Shown here in pieces: positions 1 to 11,603 of a DNA stretch of 64,000 bases (its first letter is position 1; each line of letters begins with the position of its first letter). Source of the stretch: Ryuthela nishihirai (Eukaryota > Arthropoda > Arachnida > Araneae > Heptathelidae); contig JAWZYU010000028.1 of the NCBI GenBank assembly GCA_038380435.1, positions 43,645,095 to 43,709,094 on the forward strand, written 5' to 3'. Under the pieces are notes generated by a model, which saw only the letters and a program-made list of their open reading frames with translations, was not told where the DNA came from and did no database searches. The translations under genes were made by a program, and so were the position numbers.

Positions 1-1408
1 TATTACAAGCATGGGACTTCTTCACGTGTGTTAAAAGATGGCTTTTCAAAGTCGACACTTGAGCAAAGGTTTTATGGCAGACATCAAATACATGAAGCTT
101 CTCTGATGTAACTGTTAAAAGTTGACTTTTCAGATTTAATTTCGGAGAAAAGGTTTTATTGCAATCATCACACGAATGACGCTTCTCCTTCCTGGATATT
201 AAAAAATGGCTTTTCATAATTAATATGTTGGGAAAGGCTTTATGGCAGACATTATATACACATGGCTTCTTTTTTGTATGGTTTAAAATATGGCCTTTGC
301 GACTCGACATATGAGAAAAGGCTTTATGGCAAACATCACATACATGAGACATGTCTTTTTTATGTGCTAAATGATGGGTTTTTAAGTGCAATACCTGAGA
401 AAATCCTTTATTACAAACGTTGCAAGAAGGAGCCTTATCTTTTATATTTGCTAAAATATGTCTTCTTAAACTCGTTCTTATAGAAGAGGTTTTAGTACAA
501 ATTTCACAAGCAAGAAGCTTTTTCTTTGAATGTCTTGAACGATGTCTTTTCAGAATCGACATCAGAAAAAACACCTTATGGCACACATCACATACGCGAA
601 GCTTTCCACGATTCGATGTTAAAGAAAATATTTTATTACGAACATCACAATAATGAAGCTTCCATTTCGTATGTGTTAACAGATTGGATTTCGAACTCAA
701 TATCTGCGAAACTGTTTTATTACAACCACCAAAAGCACCAGGCTTCTTCTTTGTGTGTGCTAAACTACGTGTTTGCAAACTAGATGTGTTTGTAAAACTT
801 TTCTGACTATTATCACAGGTAAAGGGTTTCTTAGTGCTACGAGTTAAACAATGGCTTTGCCGATCAGATGCTTGAGAAACAGTTTTATAAGAAATATCAC
901 ACACATAAGGCTTCTCTATGGCATGCGATAAAAGTTTACTTTTCCAACTCCATCTACGAGCATAGCTTTCATTAGTGGCAACAAAACTACTTGAATTTTC
1001 TTTATTATGGGTCAAAAGGCAACTTTTTGTATCCAATCGCTTAGCAAAACCTTTATTACTAGAGGAATGCCATTTTATTTTGTGTTGAGCAAAAATGTTC
1101 TTTTCTAGAGTATTAACATTAGCAAAAGTATTGCTACAAAATCTGTGAGGTTTTTCTTTTACATGTGTCAGATGTCTTTTTCGACTGAATGGTTCATTAT
1201 TAACACCAGTAAATTTCTGCCTCGTTTTTGCGTACCACCTAGATTCATTTCTGCAGTCAGTTGTTCTGATAGAAGTTTCTCTTCCATGTAAGCTTACTTT
1301 ATAACTTGCGAGTGGCCGTTTATTCAAACCATTTCTCCTTAATAATACGTTGCGGTAAGTATAACAATGGTAAGAAAGTTTCTTCCTGTTTCTCTTAACC
1401 AAATGCAT
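1..1408 (-). CDS. C2H2 zinc-finger protein, left copy (3' end outside window)
   Basis: Read on the minus strand from the ATG at 1408-1406, the frame stays open to the window edge (about 469 codons). It begins MHLVNRNRKKLSYHCY and is the inverted duplicate of the gene at 24580. C2H2 units follow, with TKEKP-like linkers. The first several units have lost cysteines or histidines; better ones follow (for example CNVCNKGFSQ). Compared with the right copy it lacks six bases near 1140 (in frame) and has one extra 84-bp finger unit near 230-315 (CDVCHKAFSHMSSRKGH). Both differences keep the frame, which argues for coding constraint or recent duplication. Likely a nuclear DNA-binding protein, by family; targets unknown. 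No ZAD, KRAB or BTB domain is visible. An upstream exon is possible but not seen. Confidence 0.75.
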   Translation of the reverse strand, partial: MHLVKRNRKKLSYHCYTYRNVLLRRNGLNKRPLASYKVSLHGRETSIRTTDCRNESRWYAKTRQKFTGVNNEPFSRKRHLTHVKEKPHRFCSNTFANVNTLEKNIFAQHKIKWHSSSNKGFAKRLDTKSCLLTHNKENSSSFVATNESYARRWSWKSKLLSHAIEKPYVCDISYKTVSQASDRQSHCLTRSTKKPFTCDNSQKSFTNTSSLQTRSLAHTKKKPGAFGGCNKTVSQILSSKSNLLTHTKWKLHYCDVRNKIFSLTSNRGKLRVCDVCHKVFFLMSILKRHRSRHSKKKLLACEICTKTSSIRTSLRRHILANIKDKAPSCNVCNKGFSQVLHLKTHHLAHKKDMSHVCDVCHKAFSHMSSRKGHILNHTKKKPCVYNVCHKAFPNILIMKSHFLISRKEKRHSCDDCNKTFSPKLNLKSQLLTVTSEKLHVFDVCHKTFAQVSTLKSHLLTHVKKSHACN

Positions 1409-1440
1409 TCGTCTTCCAATGACTTTGTCAGAAACCGATT

Positions 1441-2107
1441 TACAGTTAGGTTCCATTTGAATGTAGAATAGGAAAGCATCAATTATCGTATATATATATA
1501 TTGAAAGTTCAGTAAGGTATACGAGAAAGATGAATTTTTTTTCCTCTCTGCAAACAATTATCGTTCTTTACGCAGTTTTTGCACAATACCACACGAAGTT
1601 TTCTTTTAAACAAAATAGGTAATTTTACGTGGTCTTCACTTTCTTAGTTAACCATTCTATTCTCCTAAGCAATTATATTCTTATCTTTATTTACTATATA
1701 TCTATTCAATTTAAAAATATTTAACCAAGTGCAAAACAACAATGATATATTGCTAGAGTACGTCTTGTGACAAACTATATCTGTAGCATGGAGAGTATCT
1801 TTTTCATGGAATCTCTTCTACCAAAGGTAGCTGAAAAAAAAGAAACATTCGTAACAATTTTTAAATAAAAATGTACTACAATTATACTACACCCATACAT
1901 TATACTACACCCATATATTTTGTCAGTAGGAAACTAACATGGAAGCTCTATAGTTTCAAAAATAGTCTGTTTGGTTTCGATAAATGTGATCACAGATAAA
2001 GATATTGATTAAATATAACAATATCTCGATTTTCGAGAATATTCGTTCAGTATTTAATGAGTTATGAAAGTTTGAACACTGAACAACAGTAATGCAGTCT
2101 GAAGAAA
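1441..2107. other. AT-rich gene-free part of left inverted arm
   Basis: This is the putative 5' flank of the left zinc-finger gene. It pairs in inverted orientation with about 23813-24540. Relative to the right arm it lacks roughly 120 bp near 1880-1910 and carries a short local duplication (acccatacattatactac). No ORF, RNA gene or convincing promoter is seen. Confidence 0.6.
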
Positions 2108-2900
2108 TATAGAAAACTGATGAATAGTGAAAGAATTCTTTACACAAATTTCTAAAATACACACCTATATTATTCAACACTTATCAACATAGAAAACTGA
2201 TGAACAGTGAAAGAATTCTTTACACAAACTTCTAAAATACACACCTATATTATTCAACATTTATCAACATAGAAAACCGATGAACAGTGAAAGAATTCTT
2301 TATACAAACTTCTAAAATACACACCTATATTATTCAACACTTATCAACATAGAAAACTGATTAATAGTGTAAGAATTCTTTACACAAACTTCTAAAATAC
2401 ACACCTATATTATTCAACACTTATCAACATAGAAAACTGATGAATAGTGAAAGAATTCTTTACACAAACTTGTAAAATACACTCCTATATTATTCAACAC
2501 TTATCAACACAGAAAACTGATGAATAGTGAAAGAATTCTTTGCACAAACCTGTAAAATACCTATTTTATTCAACACTTATCAACCTAGAAAACTGAAGAA
2601 TAGTGAAAGAATTCTTTACACAAACTTGTAAAATACCTATATTATTCAACACTTATCAACATAGAAAACTGATGAATAGTGAAAGAATTCTTTACACAAA
2701 CTTGTAAAATACACTCCTATATTATTCAACACTTATCAACATAGAAAACTGATGAATAGTGAAAGAATTCTTTACCCAAACTTGTAAAATACACTCCTAT
2801 ATTATTCAACACTTATCAACACAGAAAACTGATGAATAGTGAAAGAATTCTTTACACAAACGTCTAAAATACACACCTATATTATTCAACACTTATCAAC
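2108..2900. repeat. 80-bp satellite array, left arm (about 10 units)
   Basis: About ten head-to-tail units of roughly 80 bp, each containing gaaagaattctttacacaaa and tattcaacacttatcaac. Units differ by a few bases or small deletions. The array ends exactly at the first base of the 5S-derived SINE at 2901. The same array lies inverted at 22194-23812. Confidence 0.95.
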
Positions 2901-3115
2901 GGCAGTACCAAGCTGACAACACCGTTTCTCGTCCGATCACAGAAGTTAAGCAGCCTTGGGCGCGGTCAGTACCTGTGATGGTGAACACTGCGTGCAGTTC
3001 GCCAAAAAAATCTGCTGAGGAGGACCCGCCATCCTCTACTCTGGTGTATTAAACTGACAGGCTCCTGTCAAACCGCTGCGGCAAAGCAGCTGCTTGAGGA
3101 GGTATTATTTTTTAT
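2901..3115 (+). mobile_element. 5S rRNA-derived SINE (SINE3-like), left arm
   Basis: The first ~95 bases match the 5S rRNA gene: TCTCGTCCGATCAC, then AGTTAAGCAG, then GGGCGCGGTCAGTACCTG, which cover the internal box A, intermediate element and box C of the type 1 pol III promoter. The head is followed by a non-5S body (about 3010-3105) ending in gcagctgcttgagg and a T-rich tail. It is not a working 5S gene: the 3' part of 5S is missing. The body is shared with the tRNA-headed SINE at 16583. Confidence 0.85.
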
Positions 3116-4506
3116 TTGATACAATACTTGTTACTAAGTTTTATTTAACTTCTAAGGTCAATATTTCGAAGGATTCTGAAATATTATCGCGTGTAAAGGT
3201 ACCGCGCTGTGGCATGACTCTGGATAGTTGCAGGTCCCCCTGCGTCGGCGATAATTTTTTTCAGAAATTTTATCTAAAGGCATTTCTGGTTTAAATAGAT
3301 GAGAACGAAACATCATTATTATGTAAAAAGTAAATTTATAAACTTTAATTTAAATATTTACCTTGTGGAAACAGATTTAATAAAGAAAATCTCAAAACAT
3401 TTTATAGCCTATTTCACTTTACATCAAAATGTGATCAAAGTTACGTGCATATCGGCTCAGTGAATATTTCAGTATATGGGAAAAGTTCAATATGGTATTT
3501 TGAAAAATTATTATTGGTGTTGAAATGCTTATTGAAATTTTCGTTTTGGTTCCAGTAAAATTGGTGGCCCCTTTCAAAAGAGTTTTTCTTTCAAATAACT
3601 GCATATACAAGGCTCTTTATATTGTCACTTGATTGTCTCCACTCTACAGATTCTTTCCAATAATTAGTACCACTTAAGAAAGAAACTTATCGAACATTGC
3701 ATTATATATTTAACTTAATTAAATCTCTCTCTTCATAGAAATATAATTGAAAAATCACCCTTCCAATTTCAAGGTGGTCTGCATCATACCAACTTAGAGC
3801 CATATCTTTAACATCTGGTCGATTCAACTGCATTAGCTGTAATTATCTCTTAAAGAAGACATTCATATATATATATACTAGAAATTAATCGGTGTTCAAC
3901 CCCTATTTGACCTTGAACGCAAAACTGTATCTGAATATTCATTTTACTTCTGAGTTCTACTTCCTGAAAGATTTTGCTCTCCATTATCGGTATATCGAAA
4001 TTTGACCTTTGACCTCGAACAATCATTCGCATTCAAAATTAGCATAATTTCTGAGATCTACGACACAGAATACCTTCAGGCACCAATTTTTAGCCCTCTA
4101 ACACTGGTAGGTCTATATTTAACCTTTGAACTCGAAAGACCCAGAATATCCCAAATTTCACATTTCGGAGATCTACTCATGAAGAAATATTTAGCTCTCT
4201 AACATTGTTAAAATCTCATTTTGGCCATTGTCCTCGAAGAATTTCGTAACATTTCTCAGAATCTCAATTCTCATCCCCAGACCCCAATTTCACGTTTCTA
4301 GCACTCGTAGATCAGGGATTGACCTCTACGTGACCTAATTTGACCTTCAAAGGCACGTCAGACGTTAAATCTCTGTTTTTTTTTTTCGAGAACGATCCGA
4401 ATTACCTCCAGGCGCAAATATCTAGAGTTCTACGATTTCTGCTTCATAGTTGGAATTAGTGTGATTCCCTGTCAGTCAGTCAATCACTCATAATCGTCTA
4501 TTAACT
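3116..4506. other. Gene-free part of left inverted arm
   Basis: Inverted counterpart of about 20502-21980. Between 3880 and 4480 there are loosely repeated phrases such as tttgacctttgacctcgaa, which resemble decayed tandem units. Short ORFs here occur in both arms but show no recognisable domain. Confidence 0.5.
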
Positions 4507-4721
4507 GGGTGGTCAAAAAGTAATAGTCTTATTTTTTACTCTTTTTTTTTTGTTAAACGGTAATCCCTGTTCATTAAAATATCTGAAATAAAACAGAATT
4601 TTAAATCTGAAATAGAAAATTAGGAGCTAAACTTTATAAGAAAATTACATAATTAAAAAAATATATATATACGCAAATATAAAAATAATAACATTAAAAG
4701 TTCATTACTTTTGGGCCATCC
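4507..4721. mobile_element. MITE with GGGTGGTC termini, left arm
   Basis: A 215-bp AT-rich segment with inverted ends: GGGTGGTCAAAAAGTAAT at the left and ATTACTTTTGGGCCATCC at the right. It has no ORF. The same element lies inverted at about 20284-20501, so it predates the arm duplication. The ends resemble those of mariner-type MITEs. About 105 bp of its interior (4585-4690) recur as a direct copy at 6569-6668. Confidence 0.7.
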
Positions 4722-6390
4722 TATATATTAAATACGAGTTTCATATTTAAATTCATGTTCAGTCTCGCACAGCTAACAGCTTATCTATAGGTTATGACAG
4801 AATAAACCGACAATGCCGTCACGTAACTCGGACACCTACAGCTGAAGCATGACAGTGAAAAAGGGATACCACTTAATCAATCGTCATTAAAAAAAATTAC
4901 TGAAATCCAGATCCTTCCTGTCCTGCATTTTAATTATGATTGCAGAAAAATCAATGCGTAATTGCTGGTCACTTTCTTCTAACATTTGAAAACACAGAAC
5001 TTCATTGCGAAAAATCTGTCCTTTGGTATAATATTATCAATCATATTAAATTTATGAAATATATTCTTCCGCGATAAAAGTCCTTAACGTTATTTTCGTT
5101 CCGAACACCATAAGCAAAGATAAACATGCCATAACACAAAATGTTAAAAATGAATCCCCGATTCCCACTTCGAAAAAGCACCATAGATAAGTCAATTGAA
5201 TAAAACACACTTCTGGCTAACACTTAATATTTTAATTTTTTTTTTGGTTTTATTTTCAGCAATTTGATTTATTTTTGTGAAAATGTTTTTTTGCTGATGG
5301 AAATGTTAGGGATAATATTTTAGTTCTAAGATTATGATGGAGGTAAAGGACTACTTTTATAATGAAAAACAAAATGGCAGCACCAATGGCTGTGCTAACG
5401 TAACAAGATCTCTTTTACAATAATCTTGTTAAATATTGTTTTGATATTTGAGGACCTAAATATGGCTTCGAGTGTTCCGATAGCCATTAAAAAATAGCGG
5501 ACTTCCACTATCAACATATATTCAATATGTGCCCTGAAATTATAACTAATTCATTAAGGGTAGGATATATTTAGGTGCTGACTTATGTTCTTGAAGATGG
5601 AATTTCAAAACGCTTCTCTTGTCAAAAATGTCTTTGCTCAAGAGTTAGCTTAATGTACATATATTACTATAATCCAGCTTTTTAACAATAAAATGAAAAA
5701 AACATTAGTTGTACCTGAAAACTGTACCTTTGCCAAATTTATCACATAATATGTAGAGAGAATTTAAATATATTTTGCACTCTTATGCTATTTGCATGGC
5801 ATTTAATCATTGTTTTAATGTTTACAAATCAGACTAAATTAAAGCATATTATTTTCTTACAGCAATTTTACAAAGGTTGCAATTTCAAAATAGTTCATAT
5901 TTACAATATTAGAAGAATTCATATTTTAGACTTAAGTTATTTTCGAAAATTCAGTTTAAAATAGTTTCAAAAGCGATTTACTTATACATCAACACAAATG
6001 TCACAAGAATATGAAAAAAGGTTATGGTTCATAAAGTTTGAAAACAGAAATAAAATTACTTATATATATATTAATATATTATATATTACTATGATATATA
6101 CTTTATTATATCTAATAAAGTATATATCATACTTTCAGGTTTATAAATAAATTAGTAATACCTTGTACGTAGTATAAGCTGAAAATCTAATTGAATCTCT
6201 CGCTTGGTTTGAAAATCAAATTGGTTTAATTTGACAAAAAAAAAACACAATTCGGTTGCCAGTTTCAAAACGAAACTGAATTCTTTAGCATAGAGCAGTG
6301 CTGTAGCCTAGTGGTCCTCAACTTTCTATAAGCCATGAATCATTTTTTGGCAATTAATAGTAATCGGCGGATCACATTGGAGTAAAAATA
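4722..6390. other. Inner part of left inverted arm, no gene
   Basis: This pairs in inverted orientation with three separated blocks of the right arm: 19565-20283, 15520-15868 and 12310-12909. The gaps between those blocks are transposon insertions in the right arm. A self-complementary AT stretch lies at 6060-6130. No coding potential is recognised. Confidence 0.6.
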
Positions 6391-8245
6391 TGCAATTGGT
6401 GTGCTACGAAAATGATTTCCAAAGATCTCCAAGAAGAGTATTTTCTCTCAAATAGTTTTTGCTAAATAAATTTCTTTTCTTATGATCAGTAAATTTATAT
6501 AATAAACACACCAGATTCCGGAACCTAGATCGCATTCATGAACGCTTGCAAATTCCATGGTTATTTGTGAAATAAAACAGAATTTTAAATCTGAAGTACA
6601 AAATTAGAAACTAAAATTTATAAGAAAATTATATAATTAAAAAATATATATATACGCAAATATAAAATCAAAATTTATTGGAAATAAATCGCGAGAAAAA
6701 AAGCATTTGTATTTTGCTTATACACTTGGTTAAGTGTGCATATTTAGTGGAAAAACACACCAAAAGTTCAATTTTGCACAATCAATTTTGCACATATCAG
6801 TAGTTAAGAAAAGTCCTTTTGAGAACAATAGGAACATTTTTAGGAAAATTACTTCGCAAGTGGAGTACAGAATCTCTAGTTTGAGAATATCAAGTGAACG
6901 AATCAACCAAATACAGCCCATTTACGGTTAAAAAGTAATACCTGACAGCATAAAGGCCTCGGTAGCTATATAAGCACAAAAGTATTAAATCAGCCTTTGG
7001 TGAGTAAGGTATAAATAAAATATCCCACGGAATGACTAGCTGGCACAAATAATGACTGAACACCACATTTCAACTAAAGGTGACTGAACAGCACTACTCG
7101 CAGGCATAAAATGCCATTTTGATCTCCTGGAATAATAATAAAACAGCTTTGATAGTGATTAAGTTTTTGATTTAACTCAGCTGTGTTAAATCTGTTATAA
7201 TTATCCTGGCACATGTTACATCTAACACAGTCCTTAATGCTATCTGCCGTCGACTTACATTTCACACAACTAAGCTCAGAACTCATTGCAACTAAAATAT
7301 TGCATCCTAAAACACGATGAGATTTTTCGCTCAACACTCACCACACTCTTCTTGATCTTTAGCACGACAATCTACTTCAAAGTTCCCCGAGAGCAGCACG
7401 CCAGAATTGCATCGACTGTCAGATGTCTGCTGAGGGGTGGGGAGAAGCTGCAGTAGAGTCTCAAGTTCAAGGACGTAGGCAGAGCAGAGCAAGTGTAACT
7501 GTTATGATGTTCACCAGACAAAGGAAAACCGAATATCTAAGAAAACTAATCACTGATCGCACGGTTGAAATCACACTTAACTTGATTTAAAAATTTACCA
7601 ATTGAGAGTCCAGATGTTCATTAGTTACCGTGGAAAGTTTAAGAACTGCACTCGGATTAATGATCCATGAACAAGGGGGAAATGCAGGAGCCGAAAATAC
7701 ACCTTGTTCACTGACTGATTACAGGGAGGGAAGGAAACAAATAAAATCGTATTGGATGAAAACGCAGGATAGGATAGCTGTTTTTTTTTTCGTGCTCCAG
7801 ATAGGCCGTAACTTGTCGAGTTTTTTGAGCAATGGCATTGTCATGAAAGAATTTGGGGTGAAAATATGGCCATTTTAGGAAAATTACTTCGCAAGAGGAG
7901 TACAGAGCCTCTAGTTTGAGAATAATCAAGTGAAAGAATCAATCAAACACAGCCCATTTACAGTAAAAAAGAAATTCGTGACAGCATAAAGGCTTCGGTA
8001 TCTATAAGCACAAAAGTATTAAATCAGCCATTGGTGAGTAAGGTATAAAACACGGTTAGTGTTTTCTTAACGTTTTACTGCAGAATTTATTGCACAGTAT
8101 ATTTATTTTATTATGATAATTTCTTGGGTTTTCATTATTTTTCTTATACATAGGTACAATATGTATAAGAAAATTTCTTATACATAGGTACAATATAATT
8201 CTTATACATAGGTTATTTTTCTTATACATAGGTACATTTATGTTC
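6391..8245. repeat. Spacer: 180-bp direct repeats and a short tandem repeat
   Basis: The block 6837-7016 (starting ttaggaaaattacttcgcaag) recurs at 7873-8048 in the same orientation, about 1.04 kb apart. From 8145 to 8240 the phrase cttatacataggtacaatat occurs about four times with spacers. The direct repeats lack TG..CA ends, so I do not call them LTRs. Confidence 0.7.
7074..7337 (-). pseudogene. Possible Cys-rich LINE ORF1 fragment
   Basis: An 87-codon minus-strand frame contains CVKCKSTADSIKDCVRCNMC followed by a stretch ending in SCF. The cysteine spacing recalls the PHD/treble-clef module in ORF1 of some CR1-like LINEs, but the usual histidine and tryptophan are not clear. It lies between the direct repeats at 6837 and 7873. 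It could also be a chance frame. Confidence 0.25.
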
Positions 8246-9351
8246 AGGTTTTATTGCGATAAATCATTTACCTGTGTTTCCATATATCACTTGTATTTCA
8301 TTTTATTGTTTCCCAAAATGTATTGAATTTGTTGATCGCGGTTTTGCCTATCGCTGTCTTTTTAAAACTCCAGATCACTCTATCGCCAATGGTTCCCTCT
8401 AAAGAACATTCTCTAGTGGGTTTTTGCAATATTGTTGTTTAGTTAAATATAATTGATACTGAAGGGCATGTTAAACCTTCTTGTATTTCTCTGTCTCTGT
8501 CGACTGCAAAATTTGAAATTATTTTGTGTCTTTGAGACATCTGCTTTCATGCCATGACAATCCTTCGTCATATTAACATAAGTAGGAGGATAATGGGGGT
8601 TCTGGACCAGAGGCGGATCAATGTTAATCCTATGGGATCCGCCTCCTATGTGTTTCAAAGCCAAGGCGAATCATTGTCACACGTATAAGTCAGAACTCTG
8701 TTTAAAGACTGAAGTCGGATAATGCTGAAAAAATACCTCCTTCCAGTAATGTATTAATTTGAAATTTTATTATTCAGTTAAATTGGGGATAAAAATTGAT
8801 ATCTGACAGATGATATCCGATGAAGTAAAAAACCCACTCGTAATTTCCACTGACGGCTATTTTGAATTCCGATGCCATCACCTTCGTGCCACAAACTTTG
8901 GTGTTCGTCCGCCATCTTGGTTTCTGACATCGTCACACATCCGAAGTAAAACCTCGAAATATTCCAAGTCCACCATTTTGAATTCTGGCCTCATCACTCA
9001 TCCGAAACCTCGAAATAATTCTAAGTCCTGATATGTGAGATGACGTCACCTGTTAGAAGTTTTACCTTTTAAATTATTTTTACCCAATAGCATTTTTTCT
9101 TTTCATTTTCTGCAGCAAAGCGATTATTTTGTTTTATTTCAGTTTCTGTGGAATAGTCTTTCTTCTAGTATAAATACGACATCCATGAATCAGAATCCTC
9201 ATTCTCTTGTCAGACGTTGACAGTGACAGTTCTCTGCTGCTGCGTCTGTGTGATTCTTCAACTGCTAGAAGTCAATAGTGATAGTTCTCGACATCGTAAT
9301 GTAGTATAAATCAGTGGTATAAATATATATAATATTTTTATTATTGGGGGC
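8246..9351. other. Gene-free spacer DNA
   Basis: I find no ORF with a recognisable domain and no clear repeat. Short ORFs (for example 8810-9031) look like chance. A weak local inverted repeat built on ggatccgcctc lies around 8600-8660. Confidence 0.4.
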
Positions 9352-9429
9352 TGAGGGGATCTGAGAATAAGACTTGAAAAGGTTTCCTAATTATTAAAAT
9401 ATTGTATGTAATTTAATTCATATTTTAAT

Positions 9430-9548
9430 TCATGTGCAGGGCGAGGAGTTTGTGGAGATAAATATCAACCGTGGCCCAGCTTAGACTCGAACCTGGGAAC
9501 TATAGATTACGAGCCTGGTATGCTAATGACTGAGCCACTCCCCACATT
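9430..9548 (-). mobile_element. SINE-A fragment (tRNA-like head)
   Basis: Minus-strand head of the tRNA-derived SINE: gactcgaacctgggaacta is the complement of the B box, and actgagccactccc the complement of the A-box side. Diverged. About 9470-9600, including flank with atttccgttaaactccc, is repeated inverted at about 11530-11670. Confidence 0.8.
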
Positions 9549-9682
9549 ACCACCTGTGACACGTTGAGATTTATTTCCGTTAAACTCCCACTCTGCTCTT
9601 TATCAGATATGGGAATTATTCATATTTATATATAATATTAATATATATTATATTTATAATATTATATAATATTATATATTTT

Positions 9683-10775
9683 AGTGTGAAAACGCATTTT
9701 TTAATACACAGAAAAGAGAAGTCTGTGCTATTTGCAGTAAAACATTTTCTCGACGATCGCATTTGAAAGGTCATCTTGTAACTCATACACAGCCTCACGC
9801 ATGTGATGTTTGCAACAAATAATTTTCTCAAAGATCAAATCTGAAAATTCATATTTTGCCACATTCCAAAGAGACACCTCATAGCTGTGATGTATGTAAT
9901 AAAACGTTTTCTCTAAAATCATATCTGAAAAAGCATCTTTTAAGACATAGCAAGGAGAAGCTCATATCTGTGATGTTTGCAGTAAAACATTTCGCGAGAG
10001 AGCGAATCTGAAAAAGCATCTTTTAACACATATGGAGGAGAAGCCTCATAGTTGTTATGTTGGTAATAAGTCTTTTTCTTGGAAATTGGTTCTCATAAAT
10101 CACCTTTTAATACATATGAAAGAGAAGCATTAAACCTGTTGTGTTTGCAATAAAGAATTCCCTCATAGATCATATGAAAGAAGGCATATGTTAACACATA
10201 CTGGAAAGAAGCCTCATTAATGTTATATTTGCAATAAATCAGTTTCTGACAGATCACAACTGAAAATTCATCTGTTATCACAGCCATAAGGTTTCTCCTT
10301 TGTATGTTATCTGTAATAACAACTTTTCCAAGATATCACATCTTAAAACACATCTTTCAACACATAGGAAAGAGAAGCCTTATGTGTAATAAAAATCTTT
10401 CTCAGATATCACAGCTAAAAAGGCATTTTTAATACATACAAAAGAATATCCTCATACCTGTGATGTTTGCACTAAAACATTTTGTGATAGATCAAATGCA
10501 AAAAGGCATCTGTTAACATAGTACTGGAGAAAAGTGCACGTTTGTGATGAAATAAATAATTTTTTTACAGATCGAATCTGAAAAAGCATGTGTTAACACC
10601 TACAAAATAGAAGCCTTAAGTCTAAGTTCTTTGTAATAAGAACACATACATTTGGTATGAATAGGCATTTTATAAGAAATGAGAATAAACAAAAAAACTT
10701 TTATGCATGTAATGTTTTACAGCTAAATATTTTCTAATAGTTTGAGTTTGAAAAGGCACCATTTGTCACATACAA
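9683..10775 (+). pseudogene. Decayed C2H2 zinc-finger array
   Basis: Zinc-finger units are readable by switching frames. Examples are CAICSKTFSRRSHLKGH, CDVCNKTFSLKSYLKKH, a unit with NFSKISHLKTHLSTH and CDVCTKTFCDRSNAKRH, joined by HTKE/HSKE-type linkers. I count roughly eleven units with many stops and frameshifts, so no intact product is possible. It is related to, but much more decayed than, the genes at 1-1408 and 24580-27309. It lies within the spacer of the inverted duplication and inside a 24-bp inverted repeat pair. Confidence 0.85.
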
Positions 10776-10839
10776 TATTTTAGTAATTAGGACACCTATT
10801 TAAGTCTTATTCTCAGATCCCCTCACCCACGATTTTAAA

Positions 10840-11274
10840 TTCTCAAACCCTCCCCGTAACTAATTTATCGGATCCTCCAATTTCCCCACGTCACAAAACA
10901 AAATCCTGGGTATGTGCCTGCTAAGATAGATGACTGATGAAGCTTAACAGTCTGGTTGACAGCAATGAACGGTTCTTATACCTAAGCTGTGGAATAAGAT
11001 ATGAAATGAGTTCGACATTTAGGGTGGCATGTACATGTAAGTAATTCCGCGCTACCGTGTAAAGTTAAACATTATTTTTCATGAAGTATATGAAGAACAT
11101 GCAATGATAGGAAATCTGATTCCGACTCACTGTTCACAGAATTTTCAAGTTCTGCGCAAAAGGACAAAAATATTTAATGTAACAAGGCAGTTTCAGAAAC
11201 TTGAAAAGTAGTTTTAGTTATATTTCTTCTATACCATGCCGCAGTGCTCTCACTGAAAGGGTTTCCTTCAATGA
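10840..11274. other. Gene-free spacer DNA
   Basis: No ORF with a domain, no RNA gene and no repeat were recognised here. Confidence 0.4.
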
Positions 11275-11275
11275 G

Positions 11276-11600
11276 TTGGACTGGGTTGTTTTATCACTGA
11301 GCTGCACTTTTTTTGCACCCAATATGCTGTATTATCAGGTCACATGTACCGCAAGGAGAGCTCAGAGCAGTTTGGGGAAGGGGACCCACTGGACAGCGTG
11401 TGGGAGACAGATGGAAGTCTCCTGTCAAGACCATCCATCTTGTTTTTTATCGTGCACAGAGTATGATCTCCTGCATACAGAACAACGGCTTAGCATCCCT
11501 TCTGATGGACACAGCCTTTCTATTATTATCTTAGCCCCATACTGATGAAGAGCAGAGTAGGAGTTTAACGGAAATAAATCTCAACGCTGCCACAAGTGGC
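11276..11600 (-). mobile_element. SINE-A, old diverged copy, lacking the tRNA head
   Basis: Minus-strand body of the SINE: gggttgttttatcactgagc at the tail side, then ggggacccactgga and gtgcacaga, to aaataaatctcaacg. The tRNA-like head is absent at the junction with the next copy. Confidence 0.8.
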
Positions 11601-11603
11601 AAT

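Larger units (their letters stand above)
9352..10825. repeat. 24-bp perfect inverted repeats flanking a zinc-finger pseudogene
   Basis: The 24 bases at 9352-9375 (containing GGGGATCTGAGAATAAGACT) are perfectly inverted at 10802-10825. They bracket the decayed zinc-finger array and one SINE fragment. This might be an old element with terminal repeats or one side of a local inversion. I see no target duplication. Confidence 0.6.

Noticed and set aside
2108..2900. CRISPR-like array
   Set aside because: Units are contiguous 80-bp repeats without unique spacers, in a eukaryotic transposon-rich setting.
2901..3000. Functional 5S rRNA gene
   Set aside because: The 3' part of 5S is missing, several conserved bases differ, and it is fused to a SINE body.
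6837..8048. LTR retrotransposon flanked by 180-bp LTRs
   Set aside because: The repeats lack TG..CA ends, there is no primer-binding site or polypurine tract, and no gag or pol.
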